Origin: Micromonosporaceae bacterium
GTDB taxonomy: Bacteria > Actinomycetota > Actinomycetes > Mycobacteriales > Micromonosporaceae
DNA length: 64,000 bases
Reading direction: 5' to 3'
Assembly: GCA_020027875.1 (NCBI GenBank)
Contig: JAHRHA010000023.1
Coordinates: 44,305-108,304, forward strand
The notes under the pieces were generated by a model. It was given only the letters and a program-made list of their open reading frames with translations, searched no databases and was not told the origin of the DNA. The position numbers were made by a program, and so were the translations under genes. Positions 51,765-60,110 of the stretch are shown here, one piece after another. Numbering within the stretch: the first letter of the stretch is position 1; every line of letters starts with the position of its first letter.

Positions 51765-51936
51765 GTCGATACCTCACGTCCCCGGAGATAGGCGTTGATG
51801 GTCATCTGCAATTAGACCGCCTTAGGCGATCATGCGCTAGATGGAAGTTTGGTGCTATTCGCCGCGCAGCGCCAAACCCGAGAATGCCGGGCAGCGCCCG
51901 CACGGTGCGTTAGGGTACGACTCGTGAGCTGGAGGT

Positions 51937-52836
51937 GTGTCGTTGTCCTACGCCTCCGTTGATCTGCGTACGCCCGACACGCAGTACCGCGACCTACTCG
52001 CCCGCATCCTTGACCAGGGCGAGAAGGTGCCAACCCGGCAAGGGCCGTACGCTCTCACGCTCCTCCAGCAGACTATGCGTTTCGATCTCGCCAACGGCTT
52101 CCCGATGATCACGGAGCGCAGCGTCCAGAGCTTCTGGCACAAGCCCATCGGCGAACTGTGCGCGTTCATCAACGGCGCCACGACCCTGGACGAGCTCAGA
52201 GCATTTGGCTGCGACTGGTGGGACGACTGGGCCACGGAGGAGAAGACCACCAAGCGCGACCTGCCGCCGGGCGACATCGGACCCGGTTCCTATGGGGGTG
52301 CATTCCACGACTTCCCCACCGGCGAGGCGGCGGGGTTCGATCAGTTCAAGCATCTCGTCGAGCAGATCGGCGAACTGCCTGGCGACCGTACGCATTTCGT
52401 GTCGCCCTGGATTCCCCAGTATCAGGTTCGCGGCCACGGCAAAGTCCCCAAGACGACCATCGCGCCATGCCATGGCTGGGTACATGTGAGAGTCCTCAAT
52501 GGACGCCTACACCTGCACATGTTCCAGCGCTCCGGCGACGTACCCGTCGGCGTCCCCGCGAACATGATCCAGTACGCAGCGTTGGCCCTCATGCTTGAGC
52601 AGCTCACCGACTTCGAAGCGGCGACGTACTACCACACCATCTCCGACGCCCACATCTACGAGGACCAGACCGAGCAGGTCAGGGCCATGGTGGCGCGAGA
52701 ACCCCGGCGCCTGCCGACCGTGCACCTCAATGATGCTGGCCGGCGGGTCAACGACATTCATGACTTTCGGGCGGAGCACTTCGATCTTGGCGACTACGAT
52801 CCCCACCCGGCCATGAGCATCTCCGTGTCGCCGTGA
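51937..52836 (+). CDS. Thymidylate-synthase-family enzyme (divergent)
   Basis: The 299-residue protein is ThyA-like: catalytic Cys in APCHGWVHVRV, QRSGDVPVGVPANMIQYAAL, SDAHIYEDQ and DYDPHPAMSIS. It differs from canonical ThyA: the usual YGxQWR is YGGAFH, the double Arg of SRRIIVSAWN is DRTHFVSPWI, and LGLPFN is VGVPAN. The dUMP-binding Asn is kept. It may therefore make dTMP, or modify another pyrimidine nucleotide. It overlaps DHFR by GTGA. TTG/GTG start at 51937. Confidence 0.82.
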   Translation: MSLSYASVDLRTPDTQYRDLLARILDQGEKVPTRQGPYALTLLQQTMRFDLANGFPMITERSVQSFWHKPIGELCAFINGATTLDELRAFGCDWWDDWATEEKTTKRDLPPGDIGPGSYGGAFHDFPTGEAAGFDQFKHLVEQIGELPGDRTHFVSPWIPQYQVRGHGKVPKTTIAPCHGWVHVRVLNGRLHLHMFQRSGDVPVGVPANMIQYAALALMLEQLTDFEAATYYHTISDAHIYEDQTEQVRAMVAREPRRLPTVHLNDAGRRVNDIHDFRAEHFDLGDYDPHPAMSISVSP

Positions 52837-53336
52837 GGATCTCGGTCATCGTCGCCGCCGACGAGAACGACGTGATTGGCCGCGCGGGGGGCCTGCCCTG
52901 GCACTTCTCGGAGGACCTGAAGCGGTTCAAGCGCCTCACCACCGGCCACGTCGTCGTCGCTGGCCGCAAAACCCACGACTCCATCGTGGACAGACTGGGG
53001 AACCCGCTCCCGGGCCGCATCACGGTCGTGGTGACGCATCAGACCGGCCTTCCGCGCCACAGCGGTGTGATTTACCAGCCCGACGTTGGCTCGGCCCTCG
53101 ATGTCGCCCAGGCCATCGAGGCCTTCGCGGGCCGGGACGAGGTCTTCGTCATCGGCGGTGCCGAGGTTTACGCCGGGGCGTTACCGCAGACGGAGCGGGT
53201 GTACCTCACCCGCGTCCACGACAAGGTGCCGGGGGACGCCGCAATGCCCAGCGGCTGGCTCGAGCCCTTCGACTTGTACGGGGAGGAAGCACCGGACACC
53301 GCCGGGATCAGCTTCGAAACGTATGAGCGCCGGTAG
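52833..53336 (+). CDS. folA: Dihydrofolate reductase
   Basis: The 167-residue DHFR reduces dihydrofolate produced by thymidylate synthase. It has MRISVIVAADENDVIGRAGGLPWHFSEDLKRFK, the VVVAGRKTHDSIVDRLGNPLPGR NADPH region and EVFVIGGAEVYAGALP. The canonical catalytic acid is Asp in the LPWH-SEDL stretch. GTG 52833 overlaps the upstream TGA, so the two enzymes are coupled. Confidence 0.92.
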   Translation: MRISVIVAADENDVIGRAGGLPWHFSEDLKRFKRLTTGHVVVAGRKTHDSIVDRLGNPLPGRITVVVTHQTGLPRHSGVIYQPDVGSALDVAQAIEAFAGRDEVFVIGGAEVYAGALPQTERVYLTRVHDKVPGDAAMPSGWLEPFDLYGEEAPDTAGISFETYERR

Positions 53337-53338
53337 TC

Positions 53339-53815
53339 GTGTCTCTCTACTACCTCGGAAACCACCGCACCGACGAGCAGCTCGCCGAGATGCGCCGGCT
53401 CGAGGCCGACGGCGTATGCCTCTTCTGCCCGGAACACTTGGCGAGGAATCCGAGCCAGCGGATCACCCATCGGACCACACATTGGACGGTCACACCCAAC
53501 GAGTTTCCGTATCGCGGGACGAGGCTGCACTTGTTGCTGGTGCCGGACGAGCATGTGACCGACATGGCCGACCTGACGGCGCAGGCGCAGCAGGACTTCT
53601 GGGTCGCACTGACCTGGATCCGCGACCATCACGCGCTCGCCTACTACAGCCTGGCCGCCCGCAACGGAGACTGCGAGTTCACCGGTGGCACCATCCGCCA
53701 CGTCCACGTGCACCTAGTCCAGGGTGCCGTGGACGACCCGCAGCACCAACCGGTGCGGACGAAACTGAGCTCACGTCCCCGCGACGTAGATCAGCTCAAC
53801 GCCGGCGGCCCGTAG
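53339..53815 (+). CDS. HIT family protein
   Basis: The 158-residue protein has the histidine triad in IRHVHVHLVQG (HxHxH) near the C-terminus and the N-terminal CLFCPEHLARNPSQRITHRTTHWTVTPNEFPYRGTRLHLLLVP. HIT proteins hydrolyse or transfer nucleotides. It is 2 bp from DHFR, so it belongs to the same operon. Its 3' end overlaps the convergent deaminase by 45 bp. Confidence 0.85.
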   Translation: MSLYYLGNHRTDEQLAEMRRLEADGVCLFCPEHLARNPSQRITHRTTHWTVTPNEFPYRGTRLHLLLVPDEHVTDMADLTAQAQQDFWVALTWIRDHHALAYYSLAARNGDCEFTGGTIRHVHVHLVQGAVDDPQHQPVRTKLSSRPRDVDQLNAGGP

Positions 53816-54610
53816 CACGGCGTCGCCGTCGAGCATGGTGTAGGGACCCGCGAAGTAGACCCGCCGGAATCCCGCCTCCGCCACGAGGCGGGCGCAGCCG
53901 GGGCACGGGAATGTCGAGACGTAGAGGTCCGCGCCGGCCAGCGCCACGCCGTCTCGTGCGGCTCGGGCAACGATGGCCGCCTCGGCGTGAATGGCGGTCG
54001 ACAGATCAATGTGGACGCCGCGGCTGAAGTCATTGCGCGGATCGCCATCGAGGTAGGGCGAGTACTCCGTGGGACGGTGTTCGTTGTGCGCGATAGCCAG
54101 GATCGAACCGTCACGTGCGGCGATCGCCCCCACCTGGCGCCACCAGTCCGAACTCAACTGTGCCTCGTCCATGGCCTGGCGCGCGAAGAGCCGGGACAGC
54201 TCGTCCGCAGCCACCGCACCGTCGTACGTGGCTGGGCGCTGTGCGAGACTCCACTCCCGATCCCAACGCAGGAACGTGCGCTCCACTGCCAGTGACCGGC
54301 CGGAGTCCAGCTGATGACGCGCCACCAGCGTCCGCATGATGTCCTCGTCGGGCACCACGAGGACGTCCCCACGCAGGGCGCTGGGCAGGTCGGCCTGCTC
54401 GATGACCCGTACCAGGGGAAAGTCCCTGGACCTCGCCAGATATCGTGCCGCGACGTCAGGCGGGAGCGCCCGGATCTCCTTGTTCATGACCGGAAAGTCG
54501 TCGGCGAACGTCGCGCCCAGAAGCAGCACCTCGGCCGCGTCGGGGTGCCGGTCGAAGAGCGCCTCGTATCCCGCGTGAATGACCGGTAGGTAGAGCAGAA
54601 GCTGCTTCAG
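53771..54610 (-). CDS. dCMP deaminase-like enzyme (CTG start proposed)
   Basis: The 279-residue frame (from the proposed CTG 54610; first GTG at 54529) has a zinc-dependent deaminase domain with HAEAAIVARA and STFPCPGCARLVAEAGFRRVYF (Cys pair PCPGC) and an N-terminal KQLLLYLPVIHAGYEALFDRHPDAAEVLLLG that the GTG start would lose. The CTG overlaps the TGA of the upstream nucleotidyltransferase (CTGA). It probably deaminates dCMP or a related nucleotide. It overlaps HIT tail-to-tail. Confidence 0.8.
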   Translation of the reverse strand: MKQLLLYLPVIHAGYEALFDRHPDAAEVLLLGATFADDFPVMNKEIRALPPDVAARYLARSRDFPLVRVIEQADLPSALRGDVLVVPDEDIMRTLVARHQLDSGRSLAVERTFLRWDREWSLAQRPATYDGAVAADELSRLFARQAMDEAQLSSDWWRQVGAIAARDGSILAIAHNEHRPTEYSPYLDGDPRNDFSRGVHIDLSTAIHAEAAIVARAARDGVALAGADLYVSTFPCPGCARLVAEAGFRRVYFAGPYTMLDGDAVLRAAGVELIYVAGT

Positions 54611-55215
54611 CGCGGACCACCGATCTCGTCGATCACGTCCTGCAGGAGGTCGGGGAGTCGCTCGGATAGGCGCTGAGACATCCGTTCACCCAGGCCCAAC
54701 TGGAGCAGGCGCAGACGGGCTGAGGTCGAGACCGTGGCCATGCGGTCGAGCACCTCGACCCGGCCGCAATGCTTCGCCTCGAGTTCGGCGATCTCGTCGG
54801 GGTCGTACGTGTCGGCGGTGGCCACGAGCACGTCCGGGCGTACGGCGTTGATCAGCGCCCACCGTCCCTCGTCGGCGTTCTTGAGCGTGACCAGGCCGAC
54901 GCCGCGCTGATGCGTCACCATGCGCAGGCGTTCCAGCTCCGGCACGGCGGGCCGCCAGGCACCCTTGCGCCGGCGTACCTTCTCGTCGCTGTCGATGCCG
55001 ACGATGAGGAAGTCGCCGAATCCTCGGGCGGCCTCCAGGTACATCGAATGTCCCTCGTGCAGGATGTCGAATGTGCCGCTGGTCAGCACGACCTTCAGCC
55101 CGAGGACTCGCAGCGCGGCGACAATTTCGGTGATCCGGTCGTAGTCGGGCACGAAACGGAGCTCGAAGTTCGAGGCATCCGCGAACAGCCCGCTACTGGC
55201 AAAGTTTCCCGACAT
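54607..55215 (-). CDS. Cytidylyltransferase-like nucleotidyltransferase
   Basis: The 202-residue protein has a nucleotidyltransferase signature TSGTFDILHEGHSMYLEAARGFGD (HxGH) and a downstream DSDEKVRRRKG. It transfers a nucleotidyl group to an unknown acceptor. ATG 55215 has GAGGAGG upstream. It is coupled to the deaminase by the CTGA overlap and could activate the modified nucleotide or a partner molecule. Confidence 0.82.
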   Translation of the reverse strand: MSGNFASSGLFADASNFELRFVPDYDRITEIVAALRVLGLKVVLTSGTFDILHEGHSMYLEAARGFGDFLIVGIDSDEKVRRRKGAWRPAVPELERLRMVTHQRGVGLVTLKNADEGRWALINAVRPDVLVATADTYDPDEIAELEAKHCGRVEVLDRMATVSTSARLRLLQLGLGERMSQRLSERLPDLLQDVIDEIGGPR

Positions 55216-55308
55216 CGAGCCTCCTCGCGAGCGCACCGGCGTCGCACATGGTACCGGGCAAGTGGCGCTGTTCGGACGATGCTCGCTACGCTCATGTGGC
55301 CACCCCCG

Positions 55309-56115
55309 TCAGCGGATGCAGCACCCGGTGCAGATCTTCGGCTCGGGCAGGGTGAAGGCGAGGCAGCACGTTCTGCGCTGGACGTTGAGGCCGGCTCGCC
55401 CGTCTTGGCCCGGTGACAGTTCAACCAGGTCGTCGAGGCCGAGTCCGGCAAGGACGCGCAGGGCCATCTCCAGAGTGGGCTCGGGCACGACGTCGGCCGC
55501 CCTGGACAGGCCGTGCGCTACACCTGAGGCGAGCGAACCCCACAGCGTTCGACGGCCCAGGTGCAGCCGTGTCTTGATGTTCTCCAGGATGGGGGCGAGA
55601 TGCTCTTCCATCAGGGCTTCCCGCAGCGCCTCGAGCAGGGCGTCCTCGTCGGGGACCACCCGGATGCCGGCCGCCCGCCGGGTCGTGCGGCTGTCCAGAA
55701 TGGGGTCCGACGGCAGCACGGCCACCTCGACGGACGTAAGCCCGATGGTGACGAAGGGCGGATGCGACGACCATTTCGCCACGATCCCGTCCGGGCGAAC
55801 CAGCGGCACCCGCCGGGCGGCGGCATACCCGAGCACGGCCGGTAGCGCCAGCCAGTAGACATAGCACTTCCACGCGAGCGCCGCCGCAGCGTGTGGAGTT
55901 GCCTGCCAGCGCTCCTTCGCCGTGTCCAGGAGATCGTCGAGCGCCTCGCCCGAGACCAGGGCCGTCGCTGGCACCCATCCGGTGGGGTCTGAGACGGTCA
56001 GTTCGGGGGCGATGCCGTTCAACGGCGGCTGGTCAGCTCGGGCGGCCATCGCGCGCAGCGTCTCCCGTACCGGCGCCAGTGGGTCGGCGGCGGTCTGCAG
56101 GGTCGTGGCGATCAT
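55309..56115 (-). CDS. FhuF-like ferric iron reductase
   Basis: The 268-residue protein ends with the FhuF [2Fe-2S] signature RRTCCLAFTLPEPKICTGCC (adjacent Cys pair, then CxxC). It reduces ferric siderophores in the cytoplasm. ATG 56115 is chosen because the downstream conserved domain starts there and GGAGAGG lies upstream. An iron-box-like palindrome lies 84 bp upstream, so iron-dependent repression is expected. Confidence 0.82.
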   Translation of the reverse strand: MIATTLQTAADPLAPVRETLRAMAARADQPPLNGIAPELTVSDPTGWVPATALVSGEALDDLLDTAKERWQATPHAAAALAWKCYVYWLALPAVLGYAAARRVPLVRPDGIVAKWSSHPPFVTIGLTSVEVAVLPSDPILDSRTTRRAAGIRVVPDEDALLEALREALMEEHLAPILENIKTRLHLGRRTLWGSLASGVAHGLSRAADVVPEPTLEMALRVLAGLGLDDLVELSPGQDGRAGLNVQRRTCCLAFTLPEPKICTGCCIR

Positions 56116-56196
56116 TGGTTCTCGCCACCTCTCCTGCGGCAAGCCACCTCGGCCTTACCCCCGTCTCGTGCCCGACTGGACCGAACGCTACTACGG

Positions 56197-56215
56197 AAAG
56201 GCTAGCCTAACCCTG
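56197..56215. promoter_or_regulatory. Iron-box-like operator (DmdR/IdeR type)
   Basis: On the minus strand, AGGGTTAGGCTAGCCTTTC around the perfect palindrome AGGCTAGCCT (56199-56208) resembles the TTAGGTTAGGCTNACCTAA consensus. It lies about 84 bp upstream of the FhuF-like gene. Confidence 0.55.
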
Positions 56216-57329
56216 AGCTCCCGCCCGGCACGGCGTCGTATCGGACGCGAATCTGCGGCACCCCCAAGCGCCACAGCGAGCCGAGTGTGGCGCGGACCAT
56301 CGGCGGCGAGCCGCAGACGAAGAAGTCGTGCTCGGGCCACGGTCCGTAGCGCTCCACCACCTCGCTGATGTTGCCCTGCTCCCCCGCGTAGATCTCGTCG
56401 TCACTACATGCCGGCACGACGGACAGCCACGGGTAACGCCCGGCCAGATGATTGAGGAACGGCAGATCATAGAGATCGTCGCGGTCGCGCGCGCCGACGA
56501 AGACATGCACCCACCGCGAACGGTTGTACCGCGTTAGCTCCTCCACAAGGGACTTGATGGGTGCGAGTCCCGTTCCACCCGCGACGCACACGATATCCCT
56601 TGTGGAGTGACGGTCGAGGGTCATCGAGCCAATGGGTGCGCCAATGCGGATGACATCCCCCACCTGCAGCCGTCGTACGAGTGCCGCCGAGACCCAACCG
56701 TTGCCGGGAGCCCGAACATGGAACTCGAGTGTCCCGTCCGCCCGGGGCGCGTTCGCGATGGAGTACGTCCGCCACACGCGAGGCTGGTAGGGGCACTCCA
56801 GGCTGACGTACTGCCCCGCGCTGAAGTCGAGTGGCATGAGCGGGCGGCAGGTGAAGACCGCGATGTCGCGGGCACGACGGGAATGGGCGACCACCTCGGC
56901 GTGCCAGTACGGCGGGTGATGCGAGTCGCCCTCCGCGCCACCGAGCATTTTCGTGGCCATGGCGTCGTAGGTGTCGCGCCATGCCTGGTCATACTCGATG
57001 GACCAACGCTCACCGGCGTAGACCCGCAAAGAGTCGAGCAACGCCGTGCCCATGACGCTGTAATGCTCGGGCGCGACGTGGAACTTGCGATGGTCGCGGC
57101 CGAGGCCCCGGAGGAGCTCATCGAACCGCTCCGGGTCGTCGACCGACTGAATGATCGAGACAAGGGCGGCGAGAAGCCGTCTGCGCTGCCCGGTCATCTC
57201 GACCGGGAAGAGTTCGCGCAGGCTCGGATCGGCGAGAAACATGCGCGCGTAGAAGTGGTTGGCGAGGTCGTCGGCTTGGTCCTCGACGTGCGACCAGCTT
57301 TCCTTGAGCAACAGGGCCAGGGTGCTCAT
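56202..57329 (-). CDS. Flavohemoglobin-like protein (globin + FAD/NAD reductase)
   Basis: The 375-residue protein has an N-terminal globin (STLALLLKESWSHVEDQADDLANHFYARMF; a haem-ligand His is likely in the FHVAPEHYSVMG region), an FAD domain (GQYVSLECPYQPRVWRTYSIANAP) and an NAD domain (VAGGTGLAPIKSLVEEL). It may dispose of nitric oxide or act as a reductase. ATG 57329 is preferred to the long upstream frame. Confidence 0.87.
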   Translation of the reverse strand: MSTLALLLKESWSHVEDQADDLANHFYARMFLADPSLRELFPVEMTGQRRRLLAALVSIIQSVDDPERFDELLRGLGRDHRKFHVAPEHYSVMGTALLDSLRVYAGERWSIEYDQAWRDTYDAMATKMLGGAEGDSHHPPYWHAEVVAHSRRARDIAVFTCRPLMPLDFSAGQYVSLECPYQPRVWRTYSIANAPRADGTLEFHVRAPGNGWVSAALVRRLQVGDVIRIGAPIGSMTLDRHSTRDIVCVAGGTGLAPIKSLVEELTRYNRSRWVHVFVGARDRDDLYDLPFLNHLAGRYPWLSVVPACSDDEIYAGEQGNISEVVERYGPWPEHDFFVCGSPPMVRATLGSLWRLGVPQIRVRYDAVPGGSSGLG

Positions 57330-57445
57330 GTGCGCCTCACGATAGTGACTCGCTGTAGGGGTTTGGCGATCGAGCGTGTGCACTGTTCCCAGCGTGCCCA
57401 CCCGCAAACGGTGGGCGTCGGACATCGTGTGCGACGATCTCCGCC

Positions 57446-58222
57446 GTGGAAGTGTTGGAAACCGCGCAAATCCGGCCACGGACGGTGATGCTGCGCAACG
57501 AAGTACTGCTCGTCCTCGGCGTGTCTCTCGGCGCCTCGGCGGCCTACTCGGTCGTTTCGCTCATCGCGAAGCTGACCGCTCCGGCACCACTGGCGCAGCA
57601 GACGACGGCCCTCAATCAGTCTCAGGCACCGGGCCGACCGTGGCTTGATCTCACGTACCAGCTCATGGGGATCTTCTTCGCGGTCGTGCCCGCGCTGCTC
57701 GCCGTACATCTGCTGAATCGGGACCACCACCCTGCTCGGGCGGCCCTCGGGCTCGACCTCCGGCGTCCATGGTTCGACCTGGGTACGGGCACCGGCCTGG
57801 CCGCCCTGATCGGAATCCCGGGGTTGGGGCTCTATGTCGCGGCCCGCGAGCTCGGCATCAACACGACGGTCGCGGCGGCGAACCTGCCGGATGTCTGTTG
57901 GGCGGTGCCCGTCCTGATCCTGGCCGCGGTGGCGAATGGAGTGCTGGAGGAGGTGGTCATCGTCGGTTACCTACTGACCCGGCTGCGCGATCTCGGCTGG
58001 CGCACCTGGCATGCGGTCGCGGCGAGCGCACTGCTCCGCGGCTCCTACCACCTCTACCAGGGGTTCGGCGCCTTCGTGGGCAACGCCGTCATGGGTGCGG
58101 TCTTCGCGCTGTTCTTCCTGCGTACCAGGCGGGTGGTTCCGTTGATCATCGCCCACACCGTGTTGGATGTCGTGGCGTACCTGGGCTACACCCTGCTGCG
58201 CGATCGGGTCAGCTTCCTCTGA
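57446..58222 (+). CDS. CPBP family intramembrane protease
   Basis: The 258-residue multi-helix protein has the CPBP/CAAX-type motif EEVVIVGYL followed by LLRGSYHLYQGF (catalytic Glu and His) with several hydrophobic segments (LLVLGVSLGASAAYSVVSL and others). Such proteases trim membrane proteins or act in peptide immunity. GTG 57446. It is divergent from the flavohemoglobin and convergent with the following Ala-rich gene (14-bp overlap). Confidence 0.83.
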   Translation: MEVLETAQIRPRTVMLRNEVLLVLGVSLGASAAYSVVSLIAKLTAPAPLAQQTTALNQSQAPGRPWLDLTYQLMGIFFAVVPALLAVHLLNRDHHPARAALGLDLRRPWFDLGTGTGLAALIGIPGLGLYVAARELGINTTVAAANLPDVCWAVPVLILAAVANGVLEEVVIVGYLLTRLRDLGWRTWHAVAASALLRGSYHLYQGFGAFVGNAVMGAVFALFFLRTRRVVPLIIAHTVLDVVAYLGYTLLRDRVSFL

Positions 58223-59090
58223 TCACCCGATAGTGCGCTGTCGCCCGCGCCGCCACGTCCTCGGTGCTCCGCCCGCCTTGAACGGCCCCGGCAACAGCGG
58301 CGCCAAACGGCATCAGACGCGCCGCGACGCGCCGCGCCACTAACCCGCTGGCGAGCCGACCCGCGTTCCGGGCCGCGGCGAGCGTGGGCTGGGTCAGGCG
58401 GGGCACGCGCAGTAGCTCCACAAGGTCGTGCGCGCGCTCCGCGCTGGTCGGGTCGGCGCCATACGCCGCGGCGATTGTCAAGACCAGTCGTGCCTGCGTA
58501 TGGGCGAGCACCCCGGCAGCGGCGAGTGATCCGAAAATGCCGGCCGCTCCGCTGGCCGCGCCCTGCTGGCGAGACACCCGCGCGAATGCCTTGGCCGCGA
58601 GACGCGCGAGGCCGTCCGCGGGCGCGTTTGGATAGCGGTCCCTGGCTCGGACGATCCAGTCCCGCGCCTCGGGACCGAGCTGGTGCACCGCCTCGCGGGC
58701 CAGATGTTCCGCCGCGTAGCCGGGGTCGGCCACGATCCGGGCCCAGAGCGGGGTCTTCCGCGCCTGACTGGTCGCCGGTCGCGGCGCCTCGGGCGCCGCT
58801 CCCGTCGGTTCGGTCGCTGGTCGCGGCTGTTCGATCGCCGTTTCCGTCGGCGGGGTGGCCGCGCCGTTCTTCGCCGCCTTCACAGGCATCGCCGGCGGAG
58901 TCGTCCGCTTGGGCGGCCGAGGCTGGGCGCGGGCGACCGCCTTGGTAGCGGCACTCTTGCGCGCGGTGGCCGTTGCGGCGGAGGTCTTCTTCGCAGGCCC
59001 AGACGCCGGTGCTGCGTGGGCTGGAGAGGCCTTCCTTGCCGGCGTCTTGCGGGGGGTCCTGCTGCCGGCGTTCGTGGTCGAGTCCTCCAT
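58209..59090 (-). CDS. EcsC-like protein with histone-H1-like N-terminus
   Basis: The 293-residue protein has an N-terminal half rich in Lys, Ala and Pro with repeated KKTS, KSAATK and ARAQPRPPK motifs, typical of H1-like DNA-binding tails. A hydrophobic helical C-terminal domain follows (ASGAAGIFGSLAAAGVLAHTQARLVLTIAAAYG, LPR-type), resembling EcsC family proteins. Function is unknown. Confidence 0.55.
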   Translation of the reverse strand: MEDSTTNAGSRTPRKTPARKASPAHAAPASGPAKKTSAATATARKSAATKAVARAQPRPPKRTTPPAMPVKAAKNGAATPPTETAIEQPRPATEPTGAAPEAPRPATSQARKTPLWARIVADPGYAAEHLAREAVHQLGPEARDWIVRARDRYPNAPADGLARLAAKAFARVSRQQGAASGAAGIFGSLAAAGVLAHTQARLVLTIAAAYGADPTSAERAHDLVELLRVPRLTQPTLAAARNAGRLASGLVARRVAARLMPFGAAVAGAVQGGRSTEDVAARATAHYRVIRGS

Positions 59091-59823
59091 GGTCGCCGAG
59101 CGTAACTCGCCCCGGGCGCGGAAGCCGTACTCAGCCCGATTAGTGAAGTTGGTCGGAAATGGGCGGGTCGGCGGACACCGACGTACCGCCCGAGGTTGTT
59201 TCGTCGGGGGTCGGAACGGTGCTGGTTACTGCCCGTTCGGTATCTCGCCGATGGTTGCGCAGAGTGATGCGGAGCCGGGACCTTGACCACATACCCTTGG
59301 GGCCATTTGCTCTGCTCACTGGGAGGCAACAGCGCGCTGACCTGGGACTTCGCCGATTCACGCACAACATCCACGGCCACTGATGTAACGTAGAGTTACT
59401 GGAGCCGCGCAGGGCCGGATCGCGTTCCGCCGGCCCGCCGCGGACGGGCACCAGGGTGGTCGGCGGGTGCGCGCCAGCATCGCCGCGCTCCGCCGGCGTC
59501 CGAGTTCCCACGTTCCGGGCGCCGGCCACACGGCTTCCGCGGCTCCGTTCACGAGCGCCGATTGTGCGCACCCGGGTACCCCTAGAAGCTCCGGACTACG
59601 GTCCTAACTGGACAAGCGGCTCGCCGTAAGCCGCCCGGGGTCGCGCGCCTCGGTGCCCGGGCCACTGCGGCGGTGACGAGCGTCACCGCGCTCCTGGCGC
59701 TGATTGTGCCGGGCGCCCCGCTCGCAAGCTCGCGGATCTGGCGCGAGCAGCCAAGTCGCTTTGGCGGCCCTCTCGCCGTCCCTGTATCCTCGATCGGCGG
59801 CGGCCCGTGCGCGGATCGCCCAA
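59091..59823. other. About 730 bp without a convincing gene
   Basis: Several open frames cross this stretch, including a minus frame from 59380, but none shows a domain signature, strong GC3 bias or a good ribosome site. The end of it carries the promoter region of the two tRNAs. Confidence 0.5.
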
Positions 59824-59914
59824 GGAGGCTTCGCCTAGTTCGGTCTATGGCGCCGCACTGCTAATGCGGTTGGGGTTTTAAAGCCCCTCCCGGGTTCGAA
59901 TCCCGGAGCCTCCG
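59824..59914 (+). tRNA. tRNA-Ser(GCT)
   Basis: 91 nt: acceptor GGAGGCT pairs with AGCCTCC, anticodon GCT in CTGCTAATGC, long variable arm GTTGGGGTTTTAAAGCCCCTCC-like, T-arm CGGGTTCGAATCCCG. CCA is not encoded. Confidence 0.93.
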
Positions 59915-59947
59915 CGCTTAGCCACCATGTACGATGGTCTTTCACCG

Positions 59948-60020
59948 GCGCCCGTAGCTCAACGGATAGAGCATCTGACTACGGATCAGAAGGTTGGGAG
60001 TTCGAATCTCTTCGGGCGCG
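59948..60020 (+). tRNA. tRNA-Arg(ACG)
   Basis: 73 nt: acceptor GCGCCCG pairs with CGGGCGC, anticodon ACG in CTACGGATC, T-arm GAGTTCGAATCTC. It lies directly upstream of the integrase, so its 3' end is the expected attachment site. Confidence 0.92.
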
Positions 60021-60028
60021 CAAGCTGA

Positions 60029-60070
60029 GAGGCCCCGCCACCTGCGGAAACGCAGATTGTGGGGCCTCTT
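60029..60070 (+). terminator. Rho-independent terminator after tRNA-Arg
   Basis: GAGGCCCC (60029-60036) pairs with GGGGCCTC (60061-60068), with a CTGCG-GAAA-CGCAG stem-loop inside, followed by TT. Confidence 0.7.
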
Positions 60071-60110
60071 CCGTCAATACGATTGATCTCAATGTACCTA
60101 GTGGTGCACC

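Noticed and set aside
58880..59380. 166-codon minus frame upstream of the EcsC-like gene
   Set aside because: No recognisable domain; third-codon-position bias is weak, so it was treated as non-coding.
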